From the NCBI GenBank assembly GCA_017436575.1, contig JAFSCU010000047.1, forward strand, positions 1-58,779: DNA of 58,779 nucleotides, given 5' to 3'. Each line of letters begins with the position of its first letter. Positions within the stretch are counted from its first letter, which is position 1. Source of the DNA: Oscillospiraceae bacterium. Its GTDB lineage: Bacteria; Bacillota; Clostridia; Oscillospirales; Ruminococcaceae. Positions 8,463 to 18,293 of this stretch are shown here, piece after piece. The translations under genes and the position numbers were made by a program. The notes under the pieces are model-generated. The model searched no databases and had not been told where the DNA came from. It saw nothing but the letters and a program-made list of their open reading frames with translations.

Positions 8463-10046
8463 TCAGTAAACCGGTCTGTATTTTTCACAGATATACTGTG
8501 CCACGCGGACACCGTCTACAGCAGCAGACATAATGCCACCGGCATAGCCTGCACCTTCACCTGTAGGATAAAGACCTTTTATATTGCTCTGATAATCTTC
8601 ACCGCGGTGTATGCGCACCGGTGAAGAAGTGCGGGTTTCCACACCTGTCAGCACGCTGTCTGCCGCTGCAAAACCCGGCAGTTTCCTGTCCAGCACAGGC
8701 AGGGCTGTGCGCAGATTGTCAGTGATGAAAGATGGAAAAAGTTTTGTGAAATCAGCCTCTGTAACACCCAATGGATAGGTAGGCTGTACTCGTTTCATAT
8801 TTATGCCGGCTTTTCCTGCCAGGAATCTGTCCACAGTCTGGGCGGGGGCTTTGTAGCTTCTGCCGCCCAGTTTAAAAGCTGTTTTTTCCAGCTGACGCTG
8901 GAAACCGATGGCTTTTGTAAAGTCATCGTCAAAATCTTTTGGTTCTACCGACACCACCAGGGCACTGTTGGCATTTTTGCCGTCACGGGCATGGCGTGAC
9001 ATACCGTTTACCACCACAGTGTTTTCTTCGCTGGCGGCGGCAACCACCTGGCCGCCCGGGCACATACAGAATGTGTACACGCCCCTGTCACCTTTTGTAT
9101 GGGACAGCTGGTATTCTCCTTTTGGCAGGGCCGGATGACCTGCCAGATCGTGATAAAGACCTTTGTCAATTTCACTTTGCAGATGTTCAATACGCACACC
9201 TACACTGAAAGGTTTTGCGCTCATTTCCACGCCGCGGTCTTTCAGCACAAAAAACAGTTCTCTGGCGCTGTGACCGGTGGCGAGAATAAGGCTGTCAGTG
9301 GCAATTTCGCCGGCAGTGGTTTTAACGCCGATGATATTGCCATTTTTTATAATTATATCTGTAAGGGCGGTATCAAACATAACCTGACCGCCCAGAGAGA
9401 TGATTTCTTTTCTGATATTTTTGATTACATCCACCAGCAGGTCGGTGCCTATATGGGGCTTTGCCATTTTTGCAATTTCTGCCGGTGCGCCGTGAGCGAT
9501 AAATGTATTCATCACAAAGCCACATCGCATATCTGATATGCGTGTAGTCAGCTTGCCGTCTGAAAAAGTGCCTGCGCCCCCTTCTCCAAACTGGATATTG
9601 CTGCTTGTGTTAAGCAGACCTTTTTTTTCAAAGGCTTTTACGGTTTCTATTCTTTTATCAATTTCCTGGCCCATTTCCAGCACCACAGGTTTAAAGCCCA
9701 TTCGTGCCAGGACAAGGGCGGCAAAAATACCTGCAGGGCCAAACCCACATATAACAGGCGGTGAAGACATCTGTTTTTCACCCACTACAAAGGTAATTTC
9801 AGGTTCCTCTTTCACAGAAATATCCCTGTGTTTGTTTTTGAATCTTTCTTCCTTTGCAGGGTCAGCCAGTTTTGCGGCAACGCTGTAAACAAATTTCACA
9901 TCGCCTTTTCTGGCATCTATACTGACTTTGTAAACCCATATATCGGCAATCCGGCTGCGTGGCACATTCAGCAGTTTCAGTGCTTTTTCCACAGCCTGAT
10001 TATGAGAGGAAGTGATATTCAGTTTTATATTGTTTACCAGAAGCAT
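8463..10046 (-). CDS. FAD-dependent dehydrogenase (COG2509-type)
   Basis: The 527-residue protein has an N-terminal domain of about 90 residues, then a dinucleotide-binding loop (VICGFGPAGIFAALVLARMG), and a C-terminal flavoprotein motif with GLYPTGEGAGYAGGI. This pattern fits the uncharacterised FAD-dependent oxidoreductase family found next to cdaA-cdaR and glmM in many Clostridia. The reaction is not known. AAGGAGG precedes the ATG by six bases. It lies 19 bp downstream of cdaR, so it is probably part of the cdaA-cdaR operon. Confidence 0.8.
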   Translation of the reverse strand: MLLVNNIKLNITSSHNQAVEKALKLLNVPRSRIADIWVYKVSIDARKGDVKFVYSVAAKLADPAKEERFKNKHRDISVKEEPEITFVVGEKQMSSPPVICGFGPAGIFAALVLARMGFKPVVLEMGQEIDKRIETVKAFEKKGLLNTSSNIQFGEGGAGTFSDGKLTTRISDMRCGFVMNTFIAHGAPAEIAKMAKPHIGTDLLVDVIKNIRKEIISLGGQVMFDTALTDIIIKNGNIIGVKTTAGEIATDSLILATGHSARELFFVLKDRGVEMSAKPFSVGVRIEHLQSEIDKGLYHDLAGHPALPKGEYQLSHTKGDRGVYTFCMCPGGQVVAAASEENTVVVNGMSRHARDGKNANSALVVSVEPKDFDDDFTKAIGFQRQLEKTAFKLGGRSYKAPAQTVDRFLAGKAGINMKRVQPTYPLGVTEADFTKLFPSFITDNLRTALPVLDRKLPGFAAADSVLTGVETRTSSPVRIHRGEDYQSNIKGLYPTGEGAGYAGGIMSAAVDGVRVAQYICEKYRPVY

Positions 10047-10065
10047 ATCGCTTCCTCCTTTAAAA

Positions 10066-11307
10066 TTATTTTTTGATATTTACTGTGTATGCACCCTTTA
10101 CATAGGCGGCATTTGTGGACGGAATGATAAAGTCAACTTCCACAGACTGCTGCCCCTGGGCCGCTGTAAGTGTGGCGGCATCTATCTGTGCAATTACACC
10201 GCCGGCTGACAGTTTTTCCACTGCAGATTTTTCACCGATAACAGAAACATTGTTGATAACTTTTGTCAGCAGCTGGATATCGCCGTCAGCATCATTGAGT
10301 ATTTTTATTTCAGAAACATTTATTACCTTTTCAGCCAGATTATCACCGGATATAACCGCTGAAATCTGTGTCACTTCGTCCAGACTGCGATAGCCTGTAG
10401 GAAGTTTAAGGTCAAACACATATTTTTCACCCGTTTTGAGAGTGGAAAGGTCAATATATCCCACTACAAAATCTGTAAGTGATGATGCAGCCTGTGATGG
10501 AACCGACAGTCTTATTTCTTTTGCGGAAAGGGACTGGTGCAGTATACCTGTATCAAAACCTGTAGGAACATTCACATATTCCACTTTCACAGGCAAGGTA
10601 ACCTCTTTCATAATAGGTATGGTAATATCTACTTCTGCCACATTCATAGACAGCAGTTTGTCATCTATCAGACCGCCGTTTTCATCATACAGACTGATTT
10701 TACTTGGCAGTACAGCAGTCTGTGAAAGTGTTTCTGTGGTGATGGTTGCAGCCACAACTCTGTCGATGGAATTGATTTTATATTCAGGGCCGGTGATTGT
10801 AACAGTAGACGGATTTGTGGTAGGACGGTCTGCCATATAGTCAGAATCAACCACAATGGAAGAAATATCAACTTCCACCGGAAATTCCTTGCTGGTCAGC
10901 CTGTCAAGTCGCACAACAACATTGTCATGGCTGTAAGAGTTGATGGTGAAGTTGGAAATATTGGAAGTTTTGTCTGATGTAAGCACAAATGTATAGCTGC
11001 CCGGGCCATCAATACCGGTGATTGACGGATAAACAATAATATCGTCGGCAGTCAGGTCACCTGTAACTGAACGCGGACCTGTAACCGAAACATCAACAGA
11101 AGTGATGTTCATTTCAATAACATCCAGACCCATTGACTGATATGCGCTGGCACGGTACTGCATATTGATAGGTACATCGTGGATAGTGGTGGTGTGTTCG
11201 TTGTTTACAAACACCACAACATAACCCCACAGGGTAATTGCCATAAGAATGGAAATAAGCCAGAGAATACGGCTGTCGTCAAGAAGTTTTGATAATCTGT
11301 TATTCAT
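10066..11307 (-). CDS. cdaR: YbbR-domain regulator of c-di-AMP synthase, CdaR
   Basis: The 413-residue protein begins with a single membrane segment (LWLISILMAITLWGYVVVFV, about residues 15-34). Several YbbR beta-rich repeats follow outside the membrane. In Firmicutes this protein binds the membrane-bound diadenylate cyclase CdaA and modulates its activity. The start overlaps the end of cdaA by 8 bp, consistent with coupled expression of partners. The gene order cdaA-cdaR is highly conserved. Confidence 0.88.
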   Translation of the reverse strand: MNNRLSKLLDDSRILWLISILMAITLWGYVVVFVNNEHTTTIHDVPINMQYRASAYQSMGLDVIEMNITSVDVSVTGPRSVTGDLTADDIIVYPSITGIDGPGSYTFVLTSDKTSNISNFTINSYSHDNVVVRLDRLTSKEFPVEVDISSIVVDSDYMADRPTTNPSTVTITGPEYKINSIDRVVAATITTETLSQTAVLPSKISLYDENGGLIDDKLLSMNVAEVDITIPIMKEVTLPVKVEYVNVPTGFDTGILHQSLSAKEIRLSVPSQAASSLTDFVVGYIDLSTLKTGEKYVFDLKLPTGYRSLDEVTQISAVISGDNLAEKVINVSEIKILNDADGDIQLLTKVINNVSVIGEKSAVEKLSAGGVIAQIDAATLTAAQGQQSVEVDFIIPSTNAAYVKGAYTVNIKK

Positions 11308-12172
11308 CAGTTTTCCTCCTTAAAAAGCCGCTGGCGCCGCCCTTTTCCCGGGCATCTATAATAGGCTGTACAAATTCTTTTGTCAGCACTTCGTAAATTG
11401 AATGTCTGTCCTGATTGCGGCGCAGAACACCGTTTTTGGCATAGGAAATAGTGCCTGTTTCTTCGCTGACAACCAGTGCAATAACATCGCTGACTTCACT
11501 GATGCCCAGTGCGGCACGGTGGCGTGTACCCATTTCTTTACTGATTTCCAGATTGTCTGACAGCGGCAGCACACAGCCAGCATGGGTGATGCGTCCCTGA
11601 TGGATAATCACAGCACCGTCATGGAGAGGTGAGCCGTCGTAGAAAATGGTGCCGATAAGTTCTGGGGTGATGTCTGCATTTACCGGTGTACCGGAAATTT
11701 TCACGCTTTCCAGACGGTTGAAATTTTCCATAACAATCAGCGCACCGGTCTGTTTTTCGCTCATTCTTTCCACACCGTCACATATTGCGGCAATGGCTTT
11801 GCGCAACTGGTCAACCTGCCCATCTTCATAGGTACGGCGGCGCATATAGCTGCGTGAAAACATATTCAGGTTACCCACCTGTTCAAGGGCACGGCGTACT
11901 TCCGGCTGGAAAACCACCAGCAAAGCAATAAGACCGACCTGTAACAGAGTATCAATAAGGAAGGTAGTTGCCTTCAGTTTGAATGTAATGGCAACTATAT
12001 ACACAGCAAAAAATGCCACAACCCCCAGCATCAGCTGGAATGCCCTGGTTTTTTTCAGCATATTCAGTACATAGTGGATAACCACAGAAATGATGATGAT
12101 ATCCATAATATCAGAAAAACCCACAGACCGCATAATATTGCCCAGTCGGCTTAAGATATCGGAAAAGCTCAT
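11300..12172 (-). CDS. cdaA: Membrane diadenylate cyclase CdaA
   Basis: The 290-residue protein has three N-terminal hydrophobic segments (about residues 15-85) and then a DAC domain with the two signature motifs LHDGAVII (DGA) and GTRHRAALG (RHR). It condenses two ATP into c-di-AMP at the membrane, a second messenger for potassium, osmotic and cell-wall control in Gram-positives. It is the first gene of the cdaA-cdaR-FAD oxidoreductase unit. A promoter is likely in the AT-rich 190 bp upstream, where an extended -10 like element (TGCTAAAAT) can be read on the minus strand near 12242. Confidence 0.95.
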   Translation of the reverse strand: MSFSDILSRLGNIMRSVGFSDIMDIIIISVVIHYVLNMLKKTRAFQLMLGVVAFFAVYIVAITFKLKATTFLIDTLLQVGLIALLVVFQPEVRRALEQVGNLNMFSRSYMRRRTYEDGQVDQLRKAIAAICDGVERMSEKQTGALIVMENFNRLESVKISGTPVNADITPELIGTIFYDGSPLHDGAVIIHQGRITHAGCVLPLSDNLEISKEMGTRHRAALGISEVSDVIALVVSEETGTISYAKNGVLRRNQDRHSIYEVLTKEFVQPIIDAREKGGASGFLRRKTDE

Positions 12173-12326
12173 GTTTTCACCGCCTTCTATAAATTAACGC
12201 TGTAAATACAGCAGGATATACTTCTTCTATCTTATTATTTTAGCATATAAATAAGAATAATAAAAGTGTTATAAAAAATTTGTAATAAAAGTTTAATAAA
12301 ATCTCTACACAGTAAAGTTGACTGAA

Positions 12327-12353
12327 GGGTTGTTTCAAAACTGACAACAACCC
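12327..12353 (-). terminator. Hairpin downstream of ispDF
   Basis: GGGTTGTT (12327-12334) and AACAACCC (12346-12353) form an 8-bp stem just after the ispDF stop codon on the minus strand. The U-tract is poor, so termination is likely but may be inefficient. Confidence 0.45.
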
Positions 12354-12362
12354 CACCATTTA

Positions 12363-13490
12363 TCAATCTGCTGTTTTCAGCAGGCACACACTGTGAACAG
12401 CAATCCCCAGACCTTCGCCTGTAAAGCCCAGACCTTCCTCTGTGGTGGCTTTTACAGAAACGCGGCTGATGTCACAGTGCAGTGCATTTGCTATATTTTC
12501 TCTCATTTTAGGGATATGCGGTGCCAGTTTTGGACGCTGACAAAGAATTGTAACATCCACATTTTCCACATCTGCACCCCTGTCAAAAATCATATCGGCC
12601 ACATGGCCCAACAAAACCAGACTGTCAGCACCTTTATAACGCGGGTCAGTGTCAGGGAAATGTTTGCCAATATCCCCAAGTGCCAGGGCGCCCAGCAGTG
12701 CATCGCTGACTGCGTGAAGAACCACATCAGCATCAGAGTGGCCCAGCAGACCTTTTTCATAAGGTATTTCCACGCCGCCCATAATCAGTTTTCTGCCTTC
12801 TACCAGTTTGTGCACATCGTAACCGTGACCAATTCTCATTTTTGTCTCCTTTTTTATATCATCAATAGTTGTGATTTTATAGTTTTCATACGCCCCCGGA
12901 GTGATTTTCACCGCCACGCCTGCTTTTTCAAACAGCTGGGCATCGTCTGTAATGGTATCGTCAAAAATTTCTGCCGCCAATTTTTTGTATAAAGATACAC
13001 TGAACGCCTGAGGTGTCTGTGTGATATACAGGCTGTTTCTGTCAGGTGTGGCATCGATAAATCCACCGTCAGACACCTTTATAGTATCCTTTACCTTTAC
13101 ACAAGGTACTGCCGCATTATGAGTGAATGCTCCATCTATGGCGGCATTGATTACCCGCTGGGATACAAATGGTCGTGCGCCGTCATGTATAGCCACTATC
13201 CCATCAGTTTCAATAGCTTCCAAGGCATTCAATACGCTTAAAGCACGGGTTGCACCACCCTTTACCACAGTTTTCACCTTTGGAAAGCGGTCAGCAATCT
13301 GTTGTATTTCTTCGTAATTTTCACCGGCTGCAACAATAATGCAGTCTACATATTCATTTTCCTGAAATTTTGAAATAGAGTGATGGGCCACTTCATACCT
13401 GTCCAGTCTGTACAGCATTTTGTCAAAGCCTATTCTTGTGCCTTTTCCCGCCGCCAGCACCACAGCGTATACTCGCTTATTTTTATACAT
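12363..13490 (-). CDS. ispDF: Fused IspD-IspF of the MEP isoprenoid pathway
   Basis: One protein of 375 residues carries two enzymes. Residues 1 to about 215 are IspD ([12 protein letters not shown] nucleotide-binding loop, IHDGARPFV), which makes CDP-methylerythritol. From about residue 217 it is IspF ([31 protein letters not shown]), which forms the 2,4-cyclodiphosphate. I chose the ATG at 13490 because AAAGGTAA precedes it at good spacing; an in-frame TTG ten codons upstream has no ribosome site. A -10 like TATAAT lies upstream on the minus strand near 13530, and the region is divergent with the nitroreductase gene. Confidence 0.92.
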   Translation of the reverse strand: MYKNKRVYAVVLAAGKGTRIGFDKMLYRLDRYEVAHHSISKFQENEYVDCIIVAAGENYEEIQQIADRFPKVKTVVKGGATRALSVLNALEAIETDGIVAIHDGARPFVSQRVINAAIDGAFTHNAAVPCVKVKDTIKVSDGGFIDATPDRNSLYITQTPQAFSVSLYKKLAAEIFDDTITDDAQLFEKAGVAVKITPGAYENYKITTIDDIKKETKMRIGHGYDVHKLVEGRKLIMGGVEIPYEKGLLGHSDADVVLHAVSDALLGALALGDIGKHFPDTDPRYKGADSLVLLGHVADMIFDRGADVENVDVTILCQRPKLAPHIPKMRENIANALHCDISRVSVKATTEEGLGFTGEGLGIAVHSVCLLKTAD

Positions 13491-13640
13491 AATATTACCT
13501 TTTGCCTTTTCAAGATACAATTTTCATTATAATATGATTATACAACACGGCCTGAAAAAATACAAAGAAAAGATTGTGAATTTATTGCAATTTTATCCCC
13601 AGGCAATGTATAATTAAATAAAAAGTCCGGAGGTAATGAT

Positions 13641-14171
13641 ATGAAAAAAGAAGCTATGGAAGTATTGCTGAACAGACGCGCAATAAGAAAATTCAAAGCT
13701 GACGCAATTCCTGCCGATGTGCTGGACGCAGTTCTGGAGGCCGGCACTTTTGCACCAACAGGCAGCGGCAAACAGTCACCTGTTATACTGGTAGTACAGG
13801 ATGAAGACAAGGTGAATAAAGTGAAAAAGCTGAATGCCAAAGTAATGGGGACCGACCGCGACCCATATTACGGCGCACCTGTAATACTGCTGATACTGGC
13901 TACAGAAAGGGCTGTAAATGAAGAAATAGCCATTTTGGACTCTGCTTCCGTTACAGTAAACCTGCTGAATGCCGCCTATGCAATGGGATTGGGCAGCTGC
14001 TGGATTCACAGATGCAAAGAAATGTTTGAAATGGAAGAAGGCAAGGCCCTGCTGAAAGAATGGGGCATAGAAGAAAATCTGCGCGGTGTATGTTCTATTG
14101 CGCTGGGTTATGCAGACGGTGACCACCCAACACCAATTCCAAGAAAAGAAAACTACATTATTAAAGTTTAA
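13641..14171 (+). CDS. Nitroreductase family protein
   Basis: The 176-residue protein begins with a classic nitroreductase N-terminus (RRAIRKFKADAIP) and has APTGSGKQS for FMN phosphate binding, plus GLGSCWIHR in the second half. Family members are FMN-dependent, form homodimers and reduce nitro or quinone compounds with NAD(P)H; the physiological substrate here is unknown. CCGGAGGT precedes the ATG. It is a single-gene unit, divergent from ispDF and closed by a strong terminator. Confidence 0.88.
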   Translation: MKKEAMEVLLNRRAIRKFKADAIPADVLDAVLEAGTFAPTGSGKQSPVILVVQDEDKVNKVKKLNAKVMGTDRDPYYGAPVILLILATERAVNEEIAILDSASVTVNLLNAAYAMGLGSCWIHRCKEMFEMEEGKALLKEWGIEENLRGVCSIALGYADGDHPTPIPRKENYIIKV

Positions 14172-14176
14172 TAACA

Positions 14177-14206
14177 AAAAAGACAAGGTGAAAACCTTGT
14201 CTTTTT
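14177..14206 (+). terminator. Strong intrinsic terminator after the nitroreductase
   Basis: AAAAAGACAAGG (14177-14188) pairs with CCTTGTCTTTTT (14195-14206) around a 6-nt loop, with a T-run at the end. It starts 6 bp after the stop codon. Confidence 0.9.
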
Positions 14207-14223
14207 TGCTGATAGTGAGGTGA

Positions 14224-14498
14224 ATTATTGTTTATGTGGATAAATCTCCCCGCCGCCACGGCAAAGGGGTTCGGGGACATTCGCACCCCACTACGCTTCC
14301 CGGGTCTTTGGTACTTTCTTTAAAGAAAGTACCATAAAACATCTTTTGATGTTTTATAAATGCAAAGATTCTCATTATAAAGAACACACGTCGCTTCGCA
14401 CAGATTGTGGATATTATGGTCTGTACTTATACTAGCGGGATGCCGAGGACGCCATCCCCTACGCGTTTAGCATGTAATCAGTGCACATAAACAATAAT
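14224..14498. repeat. MITE-like intergenic element with 15-bp terminal inverted repeats
   Basis: ATTATTGTTTATGTG (14224-14238) and its exact reverse complement CACATAAACAATAAT (14484-14498) bound a 275-bp stretch without a convincing gene. Inside are a perfect 24-bp palindrome (14310-14333, GGTACTTTCTTT and its complement), a 10-bp stem with a TTTT loop (14334-14357) and a GGGATG/CATCCC hairpin near 14429-14457. The sequence is GC-richer than the intergenic DNA around it. This is how non-autonomous transposable or REP-like repeats look. No target duplication is obvious. Confidence 0.6.
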
Positions 14499-14504
14499 AT
14501 ACAA

Positions 14505-14526
14505 AACCCACCCGGCAGGGTGGGTT
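14505..14526 (-). terminator. Terminator of the glycerophosphodiesterase gene
   Basis: AACCCACCC (14505-14513) pairs with GGGTGGGTT (14518-14526). On the minus strand it lies 7 bp after the stop and is followed by TTTG. Confidence 0.75.
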
Positions 14527-14532
14527 GTTATT

Positions 14533-15366
14533 TTATTCAACAGTATTTATATCAAAGCTGTCAAAGATATACATATCAAACTGACCTTTTACCTGTGAAT
14601 AGTCCTGTTCACTGCGCAGTGTCCAGCAAGCAATGTCTGCACCCATAATTTTGCACAGTTTCAGTGAAATATTGTCAGAATCTGTATATTTATATGAAAT
14701 AAAGTCCGGTCTGGTAACCACATTGCTTACCAGAAAGCTGAGCGCTGTATACAAAGGACTGCCTTTGTACTTTTCCACTTTCCAGTATTCCTGTGCCAGC
14801 TGACCGCGGATAACCTGCGGTGCATTCTGTCTGTACCACATAACAGCACGTGGGTCAAAGGATTTCATACACCAGTCACCTGTATAGTCTGCCAGTATTT
14901 CATAAGATTTTTCGCAGACAGCAGTGTCTACCCTGTCCATTTTATGCTCTACAATAACAGGTGTACGGCCACTGATTAATTCCATAGCCTGTGCCAGAGT
15001 CGGAATTGTCCGGTCTGTACCCAGCAGTTTCATTTTTCCCAGTTCCTCTGCTGTGTATTCCCACACTTTACCTGTGTAGCCGGTCATTCTTTCCAGGTCA
15101 GCATCGTGGAAAACCATTGCCACACCATCTGAAGAAAGCTGAACATCCAGTTCGATTCCATAGCCGTTTTCAATGGCTTTTTCAAAGGATTCCAGACTGT
15201 TTTCAGGAATGCTGTTCAAGTTGTCAAAATAACCTCTGTGGGCAAATTTCACCCCTTTGAACGCTGACATATCCGGCTTGGCCGTCATACGTGGTGCGAT
15301 GAGAAACAGGAACAGGCCCGTCAGCACCAGCATAAATATCATTGAAATTTTTACAGTCTTTTTCAT
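14533..15366 (-). CDS. Glycerophosphodiester phosphodiesterase
   Basis: The 277-residue protein has one N-terminal membrane anchor (about residues 7-24), followed by a GDPD TIM barrel. The catalytic elements are visible: FAHRGYFDN with the general-acid histidine, IPENSLESFEKAI, the metal ligands in ELDVQLSSDG and VFHDADLERMTG. The enzyme hydrolyses glycerophosphodiesters from lipids or teichoic acids to glycerol 3-phosphate and an alcohol, probably outside the membrane. It lies 6 bp downstream of the transporter-like gene at 15373-16710, so the two may be co-transcribed. Confidence 0.88.
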   Translation of the reverse strand: MKKTVKISMIFMLVLTGLFLFLIAPRMTAKPDMSAFKGVKFAHRGYFDNLNSIPENSLESFEKAIENGYGIELDVQLSSDGVAMVFHDADLERMTGYTGKVWEYTAEELGKMKLLGTDRTIPTLAQAMELISGRTPVIVEHKMDRVDTAVCEKSYEILADYTGDWCMKSFDPRAVMWYRQNAPQVIRGQLAQEYWKVEKYKGSPLYTALSFLVSNVVTRPDFISYKYTDSDNISLKLCKIMGADIACWTLRSEQDYSQVKGQFDMYIFDSFDINTVE

Positions 15367-15372
15367 AGCAAA

Positions 15373-16710
15373 TTAAAACAGAAAATGTGCAAACACTGCT
15401 ATTACAGGCAGTGTAACCAGTGTTCTTTCAATGTATATAATAAACAGGTCTTTCAGTGAAACAGGAATTTTACTGCCCATAATGATACTGCCGATTTCTG
15501 ACATATAAATCAGCTGTGTCACGCTGGTGGCAGCAACAACGAATTTGGTCATTTCGCTGGCAAAGCCGGAAGCGATAACACTTGGCAGGAACATATCTGC
15601 AAAACCGATAATAACTGTCTGGCTGGCGGCTGCAGCTTCAGGCACACCCAGCAGCTGATACAGCGGAATAAATGGCATACCCAGAATTTTGAACACAGGT
15701 GTGTATTCGGCAATGATCAGTGCGATGGTACCCATAGCCAGAATAACAGGCAGTGTGCCAAACCACATTTCGATTACATTTTCCATACCGGATTTTACAA
15801 ACCGGCCTATACCAGGTGCTTTTTCACCTTTTGCCAGTGCCAGTTCCATACCGTACTGAAAAGATGTTTTGCCCTTTGGAATATCTTCACGGTGAGCCTG
15901 TTCTGTATAATATGTATCAGGCACTTTTGACAGCGGAGGCAGTTTTGGCACAATGATGGCGGCCACAATACCTGCAACGGAAACCACACCATAGAAAGGC
16001 AGGAACATATGTTCCAGGCCCACTTCACTGATAACAACCAGAGCAAATGTGATACTTACCGCTGAAAATGTGGTGGCGATAACTGTGGCTTCACGTTTTG
16101 AATAAAAGCCGTTTTCGTACTGTTTGCTGGTCAGCAAAACACCGATGGAACCATCCCCCAGCCAGCTGGCAACACAGTCCAGGGCACTGCGGCCAGGCAG
16201 GTTGAACACAGGGCGCATAAGTTTAATCAACAGGGCACCGCAAAAGTCCAGCAGACCGTAGTCCAGCAGCAGTGACAGCAGTATGCCTGCCAGAAAGAAA
16301 ACGCAAACCAGAATAGGCATAAGGTCGTTAATAACCATGCCGCCTGTATTGCCACCCACAATAATTTCCGGGCCGAAGCCAAAAAGGAACATAAGTGCAA
16401 AAACAAAACCTGTCATACGAACACAGAACCAGAATGGTGTAAGTGTAAACAGATTGTTCAGCTTCGGATTGTTGCTTATAAATTTAATACCCACAAATTT
16501 GTGGACAAGAGTTGTTATTGCGCTGGCAGAGATAAGTGCACATATAACCACTGTGCTGGCATCTCCCATAAAATTCAGCAGCGCATTTGCGAAAACCGCA
16601 ACAGGAATTGTAAGATTACCACCCTGATTGATAGGTGTAACAAAAAGAAAAGCACCTATCAGTGATGGAATAAAGAATTTTAAAAAGTTCTTGTTTTTTA
16701 TATATTTCAT
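15373..16710 (-). CDS. YjiH-family membrane protein with nucleoside-recognition (Gate) domains
   Basis: The 445-residue protein is almost entirely hydrophobic, with about ten membrane segments. It has the Gate/YjiH features GADWLG-like ASWLGDGSIGVLLTSKQ and GFADMFLPSVIASGFAS. YjiH-type proteins are thought to be transporters, but the substrate is unknown. It lies immediately upstream of the glycerophosphodiesterase gene (6-bp gap). No signal peptide is separate from the first membrane helix. Confidence 0.75.
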   Translation of the reverse strand: MKYIKNKNFLKFFIPSLIGAFLFVTPINQGGNLTIPVAVFANALLNFMGDASTVVICALISASAITTLVHKFVGIKFISNNPKLNNLFTLTPFWFCVRMTGFVFALMFLFGFGPEIIVGGNTGGMVINDLMPILVCVFFLAGILLSLLLDYGLLDFCGALLIKLMRPVFNLPGRSALDCVASWLGDGSIGVLLTSKQYENGFYSKREATVIATTFSAVSITFALVVISEVGLEHMFLPFYGVVSVAGIVAAIIVPKLPPLSKVPDTYYTEQAHREDIPKGKTSFQYGMELALAKGEKAPGIGRFVKSGMENVIEMWFGTLPVILAMGTIALIIAEYTPVFKILGMPFIPLYQLLGVPEAAAASQTVIIGFADMFLPSVIASGFASEMTKFVVAATSVTQLIYMSEIGSIIMGSKIPVSLKDLFIIYIERTLVTLPVIAVFAHFLF

Positions 16711-16754
16711 AATTTCCCTTTATTCTTTTCAGTTTATAAAACAGTATAAATCAA

Positions 16755-16774
16755 CAGCACCTTTTCAGGTGCTG
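16755..16774 (-). terminator. Terminator of the SLC13-like transporter gene
   Basis: CAGCACCT (16755-16762) pairs with AGGTGCTG (16767-16774), just past the stop codon of the minus-strand gene at 16785. Confidence 0.6.
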
Positions 16775-16784
16775 CAATTTATTT

Positions 16785-18230
16785 TTACATTACAAGGCAG
16801 CCGATTGGGTATGCAATACCGCAAGCCAGCAGAACGCCGATAAACATCATCACAAAGCCATATTTTGCCATCTGTGATGTGGTGGTCCAGCCGGAACCAA
16901 TGGCGAAAACGATAGTGGCCATAGCAGGCGGTGTGGCAAAAGCATAGGAAGCCATCATACCGATGATAGAAGCCACTGCAGCCACATTGATACCAGGCAG
17001 TGCCATACATACAGGCAGTGCAATGGCACATACTACTGTAACAGTAACCATATTGGAAGACAGGTTTGTCTGAACTGCTGCCCAGAATGCAAACAGGAAC
17101 ACCAGTGCCATCACACCCATGCCTGCTGTAATTGGAGTGATTTTTTCACCGATCCAGGCTGTCAGTCCAATGTCAGCATTTGTCATAACGCTGCCCAGTG
17201 CCAGTGTGGCAGAAACCATAATAAGGCTGGCCCAAGGTATACCTTTGCCTGTAGCTTCTTTAAAGTCCAGCAGCGGTTTGCCGTCAACAGTTACAATGGC
17301 CATTGCAACTGCACCCAGCAGTGGAGGCATTGCTGTGCCGAAACCGTTGATATAGTTGTAAACTTCAGGCAACCAAGGTCTTACAACGCCAGGCACAACC
17401 CACAGGGCAATTACGCCAAAGAAAATCCACAGGGCATATTTTTCTTTTCTGTCCATTGCAGGCAGACTGTCTTTCAGATGGGAAATATCCAGTGATTTGA
17501 TACCGGACAGGTCTGGTTTCAGAACAAAGCGGAATACAGCCAGCATCAGCAGGGCACACACAATACCTGCAGGCACGCCCATAGCCATATACTGTGCATA
17601 AGTGATGGTAGCACCTGTGGCTGTAGTGTAGTAACCCATAGCCATCAGTGGGAAAACATGGGCGATAGGTGTCATACCTGCACCGATAGATGTGCAGAAA
17701 ACCATGCCCATCATCATCATATCTGCAGCTTTATCACCTTTTTCAAAGCCCAGAACTGTAAAGATTTCTTCTGTAATGGCAATCATAATTACAGCCAGGA
17801 CTGTAGGTGACATAAATGTGCCCAGAAACAGTGTACAGGCAAAGTACAGGGTAATAAATGCCCAAGGGCTTTTCTGTGCAGACTTTGTAGTAAGGAAAGC
17901 TATTGCACAGCGGCGGATAAAAGGTGTCTGGTTCAGGGTGTATGTACACATAAAAGTGAACATAAGGAATGCAAAGGTTGCATTGCCCATACCTGATGAA
18001 AGGATGCTGTTCATTGAAATGCCAGGCACAAAAGCAAGGGCTGCAAGGCACAGCATACTTGGCCAGTCGATTGAAATAGTCATCCACATTATCAGCACAC
18101 CGATAAAAATACCGATTACCTGCATTGCAGCCACTGAAAGGCCGGCAGGTGCCGGAATGAATTTAAAAAACAGTATAAAAATCATAGAAAGAGCAATGAT
18201 AAATGCTCTTTTCTGGGCTGATACTTTCAT
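16785..18230 (-). CDS. SLC13/DASS-type anion transporter
   Basis: This 481-residue protein has about twelve membrane segments and the DASS pattern: N-terminal FIIALSMIFILFFKFIP, a central SIGAGMTPI loop that resembles the first SNT motif region, and a C-terminal NLSSNMVTVTVV element matching the second SNT-type motif. Members carry di- and tricarboxylates or related anions with sodium across the cytoplasmic membrane. It lies directly downstream of the M24 peptidase gene, and the two may form one unit. The specific substrate cannot be told. Confidence 0.8.
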   Translation of the reverse strand: MKVSAQKRAFIIALSMIFILFFKFIPAPAGLSVAAMQVIGIFIGVLIMWMTISIDWPSMLCLAALAFVPGISMNSILSSGMGNATFAFLMFTFMCTYTLNQTPFIRRCAIAFLTTKSAQKSPWAFITLYFACTLFLGTFMSPTVLAVIMIAITEEIFTVLGFEKGDKAADMMMMGMVFCTSIGAGMTPIAHVFPLMAMGYYTTATGATITYAQYMAMGVPAGIVCALLMLAVFRFVLKPDLSGIKSLDISHLKDSLPAMDRKEKYALWIFFGVIALWVVPGVVRPWLPEVYNYINGFGTAMPPLLGAVAMAIVTVDGKPLLDFKEATGKGIPWASLIMVSATLALGSVMTNADIGLTAWIGEKITPITAGMGVMALVFLFAFWAAVQTNLSSNMVTVTVVCAIALPVCMALPGINVAAVASIIGMMASYAFATPPAMATIVFAIGSGWTTTSQMAKYGFVMMFIGVLLACGIAYPIGCLVM

Positions 18231-18254
18231 TTTTTCTCCTTTTCATAAAATGGT

Positions 18255-18285
18255 TATGTCACCCCTGCAAAGCAGGAATGACATA
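18255..18285. repeat. Small intergenic hairpin between peptidase and transporter genes
   Basis: TATGTCA (18255-18261) pairs with TGACATA (18279-18285), and CCTGC with GCAGG inside. No T-run follows, so it looks more like a REP-type or mRNA-processing hairpin than a terminator. It may tune the ratio of peptidase to transporter. Confidence 0.4.
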
Positions 18286-18293
18286 GCTAAAAA

